NCBI GenBank assembly: GCA_008692225.1
Contig: VICG01000012.1
Span: 1,178,001 to 1,242,000, forward strand
Source of the DNA: Monilinia fructicola
Lineage: Eukaryota > Ascomycota > Leotiomycetes > Helotiales > Sclerotiniaceae
Length of the DNA: 64,000 nt
Reading direction: 5' to 3'
In this document: positions 50,821-62,854 of the stretch, piece by piece
Layout: every line of letters starts with the position of its first letter
How positions within the stretch are numbered: the stretch's first letter is position 1
Program-made: the position numbers and the translations under genes
Notes under the pieces: model-generated
Database searches by the model: none
What the model was told of the DNA's origin: nothing
The model's input: the letters and a program-made list of their open reading frames with translations, nothing else

Positions 50821-51516
50821 ACGGTAAATTTCTCTTATGCTATGAAAAGTCGAATTATAGGTAATTATTTTTATGCTATAAAAATCGAACTTATTATATT
50901 ATAATGCTACTTAAATTTTCTACTTTTTGAATAAAATGTAAATTTCTAGATTCTATTTAAAAGATATAGAATCTTAATATTAAATTATAAATTTTCAAAA
51001 TCTAATATTTTATTTGATCAATTATTAGTAAGCAAAAAAGCTTGGATTTTCCGTTTTACCTTCAGAACTTAATTATTCCGACCATTTTGAAGATGATCAA
51101 TTATTTCGGCCCTTCTATTTTGCTTCTTTCATTTTGGCCATTCTATTTCCGATTTTTTTCATTTTAACTATTTCATTTCGGCTCTTCCGTTTCGGTCATT
51201 TTAAAGGTGATTAACAATTTCAGCCTTTTTATTCTACCCATTCTATTCCAGCTATTTTAAAGATAATCAACCATTTCAGCTATTCCATTCTGGCTATTTT
51301 GTTTTCAACCCTTCCATTTTGAAATAATATAATTAATAATTTGTTAGTATAGATTCTATTATAAGCCTTTAGAATCTATACTTTTTAAATAAAATCTATA
51401 ATAAATTTTATTTCAAAAATATAGAATCTTAGTAGTATTATAATGAAATCAATTTGATTTTAATAGTATAAAAGTAATTATTTTAATTTTTTAAATTATA
51501 AGAGTAATTTATCGAA
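50821..51516. mobile_element. Family E element, copy E0 (degraded)
   Basis: Left end CGGTAAATTTCTCTTATGC with TATGAAAAGTCGAA; right end ATAAGAGTAATTTATCG. The interior holds the family's TTCCATTCTGGCC-type minisatellite in mutated form (about 51040-51330). The 9-bp flanks TAAACCTAA and AAGATCTAA match only partly. A second, truncated E left end appears just upstream (about 50683-50820). Confidence 0.7.
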
Positions 51517-51930
51517 GATCTAATAGTTTATTATGAAATTTAAAATAATAAGTTAGTTATATTATTTTAAAATAAACCGATTGGAATGAAAGAGTTAAAA
51601 TGAAATATTTGAAATAAAAGAGTTGAAATAAAATGAATGAAATAAAATAATTAAAATAGGAGGATTAGAATAAAAAGACCAAAATAGAATAACTGGAATA
51701 AAAAAACCAGAATAAATAAGCTAGAATAAAAACATTAGAATAAAAAGATTAAAACAAAATGATTCAAATGAAATAATTAAAATGAAATAGATTAAGATGA
51801 TTGATTACTTAGTAGCGTAATAGTAAATATTTAAAACTATATAAAGATTATCTCTATACTAAATAAAAACTATTTTAAGATATATTAGAATTAAAAATAA
51901 TATATAGATTATTTTGATTTAAATTAAAAT

Positions 51931-52014
51931 GTTTTAAATCACAATGTTTTAAATCAAAATGTTTTAAATCAAAATGTTTTAAATCAAAATGTTTTAAATC
52001 AAAATGTTTTAAAT
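51931..52014. repeat. 15-bp tandem repeat, about 5.6 units
   Basis: GTTTTAAATCAAAAT repeated head-to-tail with one early C variant. It lies in the left part of a truncated family D copy that ends at about 52340. Confidence 0.9.
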
Positions 52015-52349
52015 TATATTGATATAGGTAGATATTATTTCAAAATATTCTAAGGTTATATGAATCTATAAATCGTTTTAATTTATCTCAATTGATATTA
52101 ATTACGCTTGATTTATTTTTAGATTTTATTAAGTTTATATTGATATTATATCAAAGTTATATCAATATTATCTTTGATTAATTTTAATATCATATTAGCA
52201 TAATATTAAAATAGTTTTGAAAGCATATTAATACCTTATTGATAAATTAGCTCAATATTATTTTAGAATATTAAAATATCTTAAAACCATTTTCAGAACG
52301 TTTGAATATAATGTTAAATATATTCAATTGCGCCACTAAGTTTTATAAT

Positions 52350-53810
52350 TACTTTATAGCTCTTTTGATAATGTTTAAGATCATATCAAAATATTATTGA
52401 TTCAAATTGTGAATGTTTGAAAATAGCTTAATATAATTTAATATAGTTTAGTATAATTTGAAATAGCTTAAAATAGCTCGAAACGTAGTTAAAACCTATT
52501 CGACTCGGTGTTGATATCATTTTAAGTTAATCTTAAAATAGTATTAAATCGGAATTGTTAAAATAACTTATTAACCGTTCTAAGACAATATTGCGATATC
52601 TTCAAAAAAATTGAATTTGAGGTTTTGAAAATACATTTTTTCCTCTTTCTTTTTCAAAAAAGAGAAAGGTTATTATTAATATTAACATTATTTTCATAGT
52701 TTTTTTCTTAACTAAATTATTCTAATCACTCGGCTAATAAACTAATGTTTGATAATTATTTTTTTGAATTCACACTAGTATATATTTTAATGATTAATTG
52801 ACTTATGGTTTTGATACGGTATTAATAGAATCTTAATACGGATTTAACATGATCTTTAGTTATTGAATTATCTTAAGCTATTTTAAGATATCTTAATATA
52901 TTTCACGGTAAATTACTCTCATGCTAAAAAAAATCGAAAAGATTACTTTATACCATAAAAATCGAATTTATTTTACTATAATATTATATAGATTTTATAC
53001 TTTTCAAATGAAATCTAATTTAGAATTTAAATTAGATTTTATTTAGAAAGTATAGAATCTATATAATAAAATATAAATTTTCAAAATCTAATATCTTCAT
53101 TAATTGATTATTAATAAGCAAAAAAACTGCGATTTTCCATTTTACATTTGGAACTTAATTATTCTAATTGTTTTAATTACTTTGAAAATAATCAACCATT
53201 TCGGTTATTTCGAAAGTGATCAATCATTTCGGCCCTTCCATTCTAATCATTCCATTTTAACCATTCTATTTCGACCCTTCCATTCTAATCATTCCATTTT
53301 AACCATTCTATTTCGACCCTTCCATTCTGGCCTTCTGGCCCTTCTATTTCGGCTATTCCATTCCCAACCCTTCCATTCTAACCATTTTATTCCAGCTCTT
53401 CCATTCTGACCATTTTATTCCAACTCTTCCATTCTGGCTATTCCATTCCGACCCTTCTATTTCGAAATAATATAATTACTAACTTATTAAAATAAAAATT
53501 TATTATAAAACCTTAAATTCTATAATCTTTCAATAGAATCTAATTTAGATTTTATCTGAAAAATATAGAATCTATATAATATTATAAGAAAATCACTTTG
53601 ATTTCTATACCTATAGTATAAAAATAATTTTTTCGACTTTTTATGACATAAGAGTAATTTACCGTATATTTTATTAATTTAACTTATTTTAAGATAAACT
53701 TAAAGTAGCTTAAATTAGTTTAATATTATCTTAAAATACTAAAATATATTAAAACCATTTTGAGATCGTTTGAATATAGTGTTAAATATATTCAGTTCCG
53801 CCACTAAGTA
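52350..53810 (+). mobile_element. Family D element, copy D1, carrying E1
   Basis: Runs from TACTTTATAGCTCTTTTGAT to TTCCGCCACTAAGTA. Internal landmarks are CATTTTAAGTTAATCTTAAAATAG, a TTTTTCAAAAAAG tract and TAATCACTCGGC. Without the inserted E1 (761 bp plus its 9-bp duplication) D1 is about 690 bp, equal to the clean copy D5. The two ends are imperfect inverted repeats bounded by TA. Confidence 0.75.
52905..53665. mobile_element. Family E element, copy E1, in D1
   Basis: Ends CGGTAAATTACTCTCATGC and AAGAGTAATTTACCG are inverted complements. The flanking 9-mers are TATATTTCA (left) and TATATTTTA (right), one C/T mismatch that RIP would explain. The interior carries hairpin-forming GATTCTA sequences and a degenerate CCATTCTGGCC minisatellite (about 53235-53460), the source of a spurious 101-codon frame. 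Confidence 0.82.
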
Positions 53811-54529
53811 CTTCTTGCAAAGGTTATACTTAAGAAAGCTAAATTTTGATTTGTATTACAAATAGAAACAATAAATACGCTATATTCTTTTAACCTATTA
53901 AATTTCAATATTAATAATTATCAAAGATTGTAAAATAGATTTATAGTAGATATTTAAAACTAGAATTTAATGTTTAATATACTAGTATATATTCCTGATA
54001 GTTTTCAAATCAATTCTTTAGTTGTTATATTTTATATAGGATTATGAAATAAACTTAATAAAAAAGATTCATAAGAAAATTATTATTATAATCTTCAAAA
54101 CCTAATAAAATTTACTTTTTTTGATCAATATTTCTATATTTTTCAATAGTTTAAAGTAATATATTAATATTTATAAATATATAGAATATAATTATATAAT
54201 CTATTAAAATAACATATAGATAAGCTTTGAATATAAATTGATTGATTTAATATTATATGTTTTTAATACAAAAATTATGAATATTGAAAAAGAACTTTAA
54301 TATATAATAAAAATACTATTAAATATTAGTTTATAGCGGTTTTGGCTATATATAAATAATACTTTAGTAATACAATGCTTATAAGCTAATATATTGGATT
54401 TTTTCTAATAAACCTTTTACAAATATTAGAATATAATATAGGTTTATAATATAAATATTAAATAATCATTAGGATATTTAAGAATCGAAGAGAATAAAAC
54501 AATCAATTATTCTATAGATAAATAAACGT

Positions 54530-55450
54530 TAAAGTTTATTTAGGATTTAAGTTTATTTTTGATATTTATAATTAATAAAATAAATATATTTTTTAAAGAT
54601 TTTTGTTTAATTATATAATAAATTTAATAATTTAGATATGAAATAAAACTATTTTCAAACTATTTTACATGAAAACTTTTATATAAAATAAAATCCTTTT
54701 TGAAACTAAATTTTTTTTAAATTTAAATTTATAGAATATTAATTATTTGTTTTATATATAGAAACTTTATTTAATATTATTTTAAATTCAAATATAAATA
54801 TGCTAATTTAAAATGCTTTTATAATATATTTAAATTTCTTTTATATTGAATATATTATTTAAAGACGTTTTAACGCTTTAATAAATAATTATTATAATTT
54901 TAGATTTTTTTAAGTATATTGTATAAACGTTTTGAATATTTAATTTGACTTTTTTTCGAATTAGTAGAATTTGTAAATTTTCTAAACTTTATTAAATTCT
55001 ACTTTAGCATTTGTTTTTAATAAAGTTTATTTTGCTTTTAATAAACTTTTAATCTTAATAAAGTTTATTTTGCTTTTAATAAACTTTTAATCTTAATAAT
55101 CTCAATTCCGCTTTAATATATATTAAAATCTTTTAGCGTTATTTTTTTTATATTGTAGGATTTTGTTTTAATATATAGGAATTTTAGCTTTAATAATTTT
55201 AGTTTTAACATTAACAATTTAAGTTTTAGTTTTAATAACTCTTCAATATCTAATACTTGTCATTTAATATATAGGTATAGAAGTTTAACTTTAATAATAT
55301 TTTTATAAATCTTAATAATATTTTATTAAACTTTAATATTTATTTTATTTTTTATAATAATCTTTAAGTTTTTAATTTTTTTATTTATTAGCTACCTACC
55401 TTTTTTGTTATTATATCATTTTATAATTTCTTTTATTGATATTTTATATT
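54530..55450. repeat. Left arm of a large inverted repeat
   Basis: Reads as the reverse complement of about 61030-61960 over roughly 900 bp. Examples: the TTAGGATTTAAGTTTATTTTTGATATT segment near 54537, the CTTTATTAAATTCTACTTTAGCATT segment near 54985, and inner AATAACTCTTCAATATC. It also contains a local duplication (AATAAAGTTTATTTTGCTTT twice, about 55018 and 55058). No coding content is visible. Confidence 0.7.
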
Positions 55451-55805
55451 TGCTCTAAGACTTTTATTTATAAACTTTAAACTTTATATCGTAATTTGTT
55501 AATAGTTCAATATTATTAATATTATGCTTTTGTTTTGAATAGAATAAAAAATAAATAATAAATTCAATATTATATTTTTTATATACAAAATGCTTTTTTC
55601 TAATTACTTTTAGTTTAATTCTATAGTTTAACGTATTCTTATACTTTTAAAAAGGTTTTAGAAAAAATCTTTAGCTTATTTAACATATGAAAATAAATAC
55701 TATTACTACTATTACTAAAGCAAAAGTAAAAAGATACTGTTGTTTTGGATTGTTGTATAGGCTTGTTTAACACTATATTAAAACGTTCTTAAAATGGTTT
55801 TAAGC

Positions 55806-57435
55806 TACTTAGTAGCACAACTGAATATATTTAATACTATATTTAAACGGTCTCAAAATGGTTTTGATATATTTTAGTATTTTTTAAGATAATAGCGAGC
55901 TAATTTAAGCTAATTAAAGTTAATATTAAAATAGCTAGAGGTTAAATCGATAAAATATCTTAAAATAGCTTAAGATAATTTAATAATTAAAGATTACGTT
56001 AAAACCGTGTTAAGATTATCTCAACACTGTATTGAAATCATAATTTAATTGGGTAATTATAATGATATATAGAAATTTAAAATCTCGATTATCAAATTAT
56101 TATTAGTTATTTAGTCGAATAATTAGAATAATCTATTTAAGGGATAAAAAATAATAAAAATAATAATATTAACGGTAAATATTATTCTCATACTATAAAA
56201 AATCCAAAAAATTACTTTTATACTACAAAAATCAGATTTATTTCACTATAATACTATATAAATTCTAGCCTTTTTGAATAGAATCTAATTTAGATTTTAT
56301 ATTAGATTCTATTCAAAAAGGCTAGAATTTAAATAGTAAATTATAAATTTTCAAAAATGTAGTATTTTCATTATAGGTAATGAATTATTAGTAAACAAAA
56401 AAGCTCCGATTTTTCGTTCTACTTTTGAAACTTAATTATTCTGGTTATTTCAAAAATAGTTAATCATTTCAGCTATTTTGAAGATAATCAATTCTTTCGA
56501 TTCTTTCATTTCAACCCTTCCATTTTGGTTATTCTATTTTAGCTTTTTTATTTTAGCTCTTTTATTCTAATTATTTTATTCCAACCCTTTTATTTTGGCT
56601 CTTTTATTTTAACCTTTTTATTCTCAATCCTTTTATTCCAACCATTTCATTTTAGCCCTTTTATTTCGGTTATTCTATTCTAACCCTTTTATTTCAACCC
56701 TTCCATTCCTAATCCTTTCATTCCGATTATTCCATTCTAGCCTTTTTATTTCGGCTATTCTATCCTAATCTTTTTATTCCAACCTTTTCATTCCCAACTC
56801 TTCCATTTTGGCTATTTTATTTCAACCCTTTCATTTTAGTTATTTTATTCTAACTCTTTCATTTCGAAATAATATAACTATTAATTTGTTGATATAAAAA
56901 ATCTATGATAAAAACCCTAAATTCTATAATTTTTGAATAAAATCTTAATTAGATTTTATTTAAAAAGGGTAAAATTTATATAGTATTATAGTAAAAATCA
57001 CTTCGATTTTTGTAGTATGAAAATAGTTTTTTCAATTTTTTATAGCATAAGAATAATTTACTGTAATATTAATAATAATAACTTTTTTTATTTTTTTTCA
57101 AGAAAAATGACGGAAATTCATTTTTAAAACTTTATTTTTTAAGAGATCTTGAAATATCTTAATATTGTTCTAAAACTGTTAGTGAATCATTGTGATAATG
57201 CTGATTTAATACTATTTTAAGATTAGCTCAAAATGCGTTAACACTAATTCGAATAAGTTTCAATATCATTTTCAAACTATTTTAAGCTATTTTGGATTAT
57301 ATTACATTAGTTTAAGTTATTTCAAAATGATCTTAATTCAAATTAAGAATATTGTTCTTAATTTAAAATTGTTCTTAATTTAAATTAAGAATATTTTTAT
57401 ATAATCTTAAATCTTATTAAAAGAGTTATAAAGTA
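55806..57435 (-). mobile_element. Family D element, copy D2, carrying E2
   Basis: Minus-orientation copy: starts TACTTAGTAGCACAACTGAA and ends AAAAGAGTTATAAAGTA. Interior landmarks in reverse: TTAGTTATTTAGTCGAATAATTAG, ACTGTTAGTGAATCATTG. Subtracting E2 leaves about 730 bp. Confidence 0.75.
56172..57064. mobile_element. Family E element, copy E2, in D2, exact 9-bp target duplication
   Basis: Ends CGGTAAATATTATTCTCAT and AAGAATAATTTACTG. The 9 bases outside each end are both TAATATTAA. Interior: GATTCTATTCAAAAAGGCTAG hairpins beside each end, a GCTCCGATTTTTCGTTCTAC segment, then about 400 bp of mutated CCATTCTGGCC-type minisatellite (about 56480-56870). Confidence 0.85.
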
Positions 57436-57578
57436 TTTTAGTATTTTAAGATACTTAGTAGCATAATTGAATGTATTTAACACTATATTAAAACGTTTTT
57501 AAAATGATTATATTCTATTTTAATATCTTAAGATATTATTAAGTTAATTTAAGTTAATCTTGAAATATATTAAATCGA

Positions 57579-59162
57579 TACTTTATAGCTTTTTTAATAA
57601 TGTTTGAGATAATGTTAAAAATATTCTTAATATCAATTAAGAATATTTTAAAATAGCTTAACATAATTCAATATAATTTAAAATAACTTAAAATAGATTA
57701 AAATAGCTTAAAACGTAGTTAAAACCTTACTTGAATCGGTGTTAACACCATTTTAAGCTAATTTTCAAGCTAATCTTAAAATAGTATTAAATCGGCATTG
57801 TTCGCAATAACTCACTAACCGTTTTGAGACAGTGTTAAGATATTTTTAAAATATCTTAAAAAATAAAATTTTAAAAGTGGATTTTCCCCACTTTTTTCAA
57901 AAAAAAAAAATTAAAAAATTTATTATTAATATAATTATTTTCGTTATTTTTTTTTCTTTTAAACAAATCATTTTAATCACTCGGCTAAATAACCAATAAT
58001 AATTTGATAACTGCTCATTTTCTAAATTTCTATATATTATTATAATCAATCAAATTATGATTTTAATACAATGTTAACACAGTTTTAATATAATCTCTAA
58101 TTATTAAATTATCTTAAGCTATTTTAAGCTATCTTAAAATATATTAATATATTTTATCGATTTAAGCTATTTTAAGATTAGCTTAAACTAGCTTGATATT
58201 ATCTTAAACGGTAAATTACTCTCATGCCATGAAAAGTCGAAAAAATTACTCTCATGCCACAAAAAATCAGACTTATTTTACTATAATGCCACATAGATTC
58301 TAGCCTTTTTTAGGCTAGATTCTAAATTAGATTCTATTCAAAAAGGCTAGAATCTAAATAGTGAATTATAAATTTTCAAAATCTAGTACTTTCATTGGTC
58401 GATTATTAGTAAGCAAAAAAGCTCCGACTTTCCGTTCTACCTTCGGAGCTTAATTATTCCGGCTATTTCGAAAGTGATCAACCATTTCGGCCATTCCATT
58501 CTGGCCCTTCCATTCCCGACCCTTCCATTCTGGCCATTTCGAAGGTAGTCAACCATTTCGGCCCTTCCATTCTGGCCATTCCATTCTGGCCATTCCATTC
58601 CGACCATTTCATTCTGACCCTTCCATTCTGGCCATTTCGAAGGTGGTCAACCATTTCGGCCATTTCGAAGGTGATTATAAATTTTCAAAATCTAATATTT
58701 TCATTAGTCAATTATTAGTAAGCAAAAAAGCTCCGACTTTCCGTCCTACCTTCGGAGCTTAATTATTCCGGCCATTTCGAAAGTGATCAACCATTTCGGC
58801 CCTTCCATTCTGGCCATTCCATTTCGACCATTTCATTCTGGCCCTTCCATTTCGGCCATTCCATTCTAGCCATTCCATTTCGAAATAATATAACTACTAA
58901 TTTGTTAATATAAAAAATCTATTATAAAACCCTAGATTCTATAGTTTTTGAATAGAATCTAAATTAGATTCTATTCAAAAAGGCTAGAATCTATGTGGCA
59001 TTATAGTAAAATCACTTCGATTTTTGTGGCATGAGAGTAATTTTTTCGACTTTTCATGGCATGAGAGTAATTTACCGTATCTTAAAATACTAAAATAGCT
59101 TAAAAACCATTTTAAGAACGTTTTAATATAGTGTTAAATATATTCACTTGCGCCACTAAGTA
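57579..59162 (+). mobile_element. Family D element, copy D3, nested in D4 and carrying E3
   Basis: Plus orientation, from TACTTTATAGCTTTTTTAAT to CACTTGCGCCACTAAGTA. It includes the family's GTGGATTTTCCCCAC palindrome (about 57875-57895) and TAATCACTCGGCTAAATAAC. Without E3 it is about 700 bp. Confidence 0.8.
58208..59078. mobile_element. Family E element, copy E3 (best preserved), in D3
   Basis: Terminal inverted repeats CGGTAAATTACTCTCATGCC and GGCATGAGAGTAATTTACCG. They extend inward through GTCGAAAAAATTACTCTCATGCCAC and a subterminal hairpin (GATTCTATTCAAAAAGGCTAG). The host 9-mer TATCTTAAA appears on both sides. The interior is unusually GC-containing for this block. It has a 14-bp minisatellite built on CCATTCTGGCCATT, and a direct duplication of about 300 bp (the GCAAAAAAGCTCCGACTTTCCG segment at about 58414 and 58722). 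A 61-codon minus frame across the minisatellite is repeat-encoded and not a gene. Confidence 0.88.
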
Positions 59163-59934
59163 AATTATGTTAATATATTTTGAAAATATTTTGTGATATC
59201 TTAAAATAGCTTAAGATATACATCTTAAAATAGTTTAAGATAATTTAATAATCGAAGATTATGTTAAAAACTGTATTAAGATTAGATAAACATCGTATTA
59301 AAACCATAATTTAAATGATTATTATAATATATAGTAAATCAAAAAATAATTATTATATTATTATTAGTTATTCAGCCGAGTAGTTAGAATGATTTGTTCG
59401 AGAAAAAAATGAAAATACTAGCAATAACAATATTGATAATAACATTAATAATGATATTGATAATAATTTTTTATTCTTTTATAGAAATGTGTAAAATCTA
59501 TTTTTAAAACCTTAGATTTAACTTTTTTTTGAGATATCTTAATATTGTCTCAAAACGGTTAGTGAGTTATTGCAATAATCCTGATTTGATACTATTTTAA
59601 GATTAGCTTAAAATAATATTAACATCGATTCAAATAAGTTTTAATACTATTTTCAATTATTTTTAATCTATTCTAAATCATATTAAATCACTTTAAGCCA
59701 TTTTGAAACGTTTTTAATTTGAATTAAGAATGTTTTAATATGATCTTAAATATTATTTCAAAGAGCCATAAAGTACTTATATTTTACAATGTAAAATAAA
59801 GTTTTGTTGATCTAATATAGTTTTTTGAAGAAAATCGTTTACTAGTAGTATTATAGAAAAAAGTAATGATTAAAAAATCCATTGAACTAATCGTATAAAC
59901 TATTATGATGAATACTTTATTCAACTGATCTATA

Positions 59935-59998
59935 TATTACGAGCTTTGTACACGACCGCTTGGGCCGGCCAATAATATAACCTGCCTAAATCTTGTCG
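59935..59998. other. Short GC-retaining island
   Basis: ATTACGAGCTTTGTACACGACC, then GCTTGGGCCGGCCAATAATA and AACCTGCCTAAATCTTGTCG stand out in near-pure A+T sequence. It may be a remnant of a single-copy or recently arrived element (LTR-like), but no boundaries or frame can be defined. Confidence 0.45.
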
Positions 59999-60330
59999 AT
60001 ATAATATAATAACTGGTTTTTGTAATCTTTTTTATAGCTCGTTTTATAATAGTAGTAGTAGTAGGAATATTTATTTTCATTGAATAAATAGGCTAATAGG
60101 TTTTCTAAAATCTTTTAAAGGTATAAAGTAGTAGTAGTAGTATTTATTTTCATCTATTTAGATAAGCCAAAAACCTTCTTAAAACCTTTTTGAAGGTAAA
60201 AAATACATTAAATTTTTAAAATTAAACCAAAAATAATTATAAAAACATTTTATATATAAAAAGCATAATATTTAATTTATTATTTCCCTTTTATTTCATT
60301 TAGGATAGAGATGAAATATTAATAATTGAA

Positions 60331-61026
60331 TACTTAGTGGCACAACTGAATATATTTAACACTATATTTAAACGTTCTTAAAATGGTTTTAAGATATTTT
60401 AATATTTTAAAATAATATTAAGCTAATTTAAGCTAATCTTAAAATAGATTAAATCGATAAAATATATTAATATATTTTGAAATATATAGGATATCTTAAA
60501 ATAGCTTAAGATAATTTAATAATTGAAGATTATGTTAAAACTGTGTTAAGATTATATTAATATCGTATTAAAATTATAATTTAATTAATTATAATAATAT
60601 ATAAAAATTTAAAAATTTAATTATTAAATTATTATTAGTTATTTAGTCGAGTGGTTAGATTAATTTGTTCGAGAACAAAAGTAACGAAAATAATAATATT
60701 ATTAATAATACTTTTTTTTTAATTTTTTTTTAAAAAAAGTAAAGCAGATCCACTTTTACAAGCCTTATTTTTCAAGCTTTCTTAAAATATCTCAACACTA
60801 TCTCAAAACGGTTAATAAGTTATTACAACAATACCGATTTAATACCATTTTGAGATTAACTCAAAATAGTATTAATACCGATTTAAATAGGTTTTAACTA
60901 TGATTTAAGCTATTTTAAACTATTTTGAATTATATTAAATCATTTTAAACTATTTTAAAACGTTTTTAATTTAAATTAAGAATATTTTAACATGATCTTA
61001 AATATTATCAAAAGAGCTATAAAGTA
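60331..61026 (-). mobile_element. Family D element, copy D5, uninterrupted (696 bp)
   Basis: The reference copy for the family: TACTTAGTGGCACAACTGAA at the left, AAAAGAGCTATAAAGTA at the right, bounded by TA. Interior: TTAGTCGAGTGGTTAGATTAA, a T/A homopolymer pair, AAGCAGATCCACTTTTAC, and many TTAAGCTATTTTAA-like palindromic words. No coding frame. Confidence 0.82.
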
Positions 61027-61029
61027 TTA

Positions 61030-61960
61030 TTAATAAATTACAATGTAAAGCTTAAAATGTATAAACAAAAGTTTTAAAGCAAATATAAAAAAAAAAATAT
61101 AAAAAATTCTAAAAAATTCTAAAACCAAAAAAATAAATAAATGAAAATTAAAAATCCAAAAATTATTATAAAAAAATAAAATAATATTAAAGTTTAATAA
61201 GATATTCTCAAAGTTTATGAAAATATTACTAAAATAAGAATTTTATATATCAAATAGAAACTATTATATATAAAAGAGTTATTAAGATTAAAATTTAAAT
61301 TATTAACGTTAAAACTAAAATTATGAAAATCAAAACTCTTATATATTAAAATATAATTTTTATATTATAAAAAGTATAAAGCTAAAGAATTTTAATGTAT
61401 ATTAGAACAAAAGCAATATTATTAAAATTCAAGGTTTATTAAAAGCAAAGTAAGCTTTATTAAAAAAAATGCTAAAATAGAATTTAATAAAATCTGAAAA
61501 GTTTATAAACTTTGTAAATTTAGAAAAAAGCTGAATTAAGTATTTAGATTTTTTTTGTAATAATATTTAAAGGAATTTAAAATTATATTAATTATTTATT
61601 AAAATGCTAAAGTATTTTTAAGTAATATATTAAATATAAGAGAGATTTAAATATATTATAAAAGCATTTTAAATTAGTATTTTTATATTTAATTTTGGAA
61701 TAGTATTGATATTAAAAAAGGCTTTTCCATTATAGCGAATAGTTAATATTCATATAAATTAAATTCAAAAAAGATCTAATTTTAAAAAAGATTTTATTTT
61801 ATTTAAAAGTTCTTATTTAAAATAATTTAAAAAAAGTTTTATTTTGTATTTAAGTCATCAGATTTATTATACAATCAAAGAAAAAATCTTTACAAAATAT
61901 ATTTGTTCTATTAATTATAAATATTAAAAAGAAATCTAAATCCTAAATAGGGTTTACTGC
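61030..61960. repeat. Right arm of a large inverted repeat
   Basis: Reverse-complement partner of 54530-55450. The arms flank about 5.6 kb that holds D2, D3/D4, D5 and the GC-retaining island. Homology is interrupted by many A/T substitutions and small indels but is continuous in order. Confidence 0.7.
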
Positions 61961-62055
61961 TTTTTTGTTCACAAAGTATAGGTAATTAATTATTTTGTTT
62001 TTCTTGAATTTTTATATATTCTGATAATTATTGAATACTTTTATTATAAAATCTA

Positions 62056-62718
62056 AACTTTATGGCTTTTTTTAATAATGTTTAAGATCATATTAAAATA
62101 TTCTTAATTTAAATTAAGAATGTTTTAAAATAGCTCAAAATAATTCAATATGATTTTAAATAACTTAAAATAGCTTGAAATAGCTTAAAATAGCTTAAAA
62201 CGTAATTAAAAACCTATTCAAATCAATATTATTACAATAACTCATTAATCGTCTTGAGACAATATTAAGATATTTTGAGATATCTTAAAGAGTAAAGTTT
62301 TTAAAAGTGGATTTCCCCACTTTTTTTTAAGAGAAAAATCAAAAAAGTTATTATTAATATTATTGTTGTCGTTATTTCTTTTTCTCAAATGGATCATTTC
62401 AATCACTCAATTTAATAACTAATAATAATTTAATAATTAATTTTTTTAAATTCGTATATATTATTATAATTGATTAAATTATAATTTTAATACAGTATTA
62501 TTATAATCTTAACATGGTTTTAACATAATCTTCAATGATTAAATTATTTTAAACTATTTTAAAATAGCTTAAAATAAATTAATATATTTTATCGATTAAA
62601 GCTATTTTAAGATTAGCTTGAATTAGCTTGATATGATCTTAGTATACTAAAATAGCTCAAAATCATTTTGAGAAGGTTTTAATATAGTGTTAAATATATT
62701 CAATTGCGCCACTAAGTT
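62056..62718 (+). mobile_element. Family D element, copy D6
   Basis: Plus orientation, from ACTTTATGGCTTTTTTAATA to CAATTGCGCCACTAAG. Contains AAAGTGGATTTCCCCACTTT and AATCACTCAATTTAATAAC. About 663 bp, with no insertion. Confidence 0.75.
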
Positions 62719-62854
62719 ATTATTATTTTAAGAATAATATAATTAATATTATAAAACAGTTAAAGCTACAAAAAGTAATTATTTAAGGAAAAAATATAAA
62801 AGATACCGTTGTTTTGAATTATTGTATAGGCTGTCGTTTAAAGGTATAAAAGTA

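Larger units (their letters stand above)
57452..59775 (-). mobile_element. Family D element, copy D4, split by D3
   Basis: Two pieces, 57452-57580 and 59161-59775, total about 740 bp and read in order as one minus-orientation D copy (TACTTAGTAGCATAATTGAA to AAAGAGCCATAAAGTA). D3 sits between them, with TA at both junctions. Confidence 0.75.

Noticed and set aside
53104..53409. 101-codon frame with repeated FRPFHSNHS
   Set aside because: Encoded by the family E minisatellite; other copies are riddled with stops.
58478..58663. 61-codon minus-strand frame with NGQNGMARMEG-like repeats
   Set aside because: Same minisatellite; the 14-bp period is not a multiple of three and the frame is not kept in other copies.
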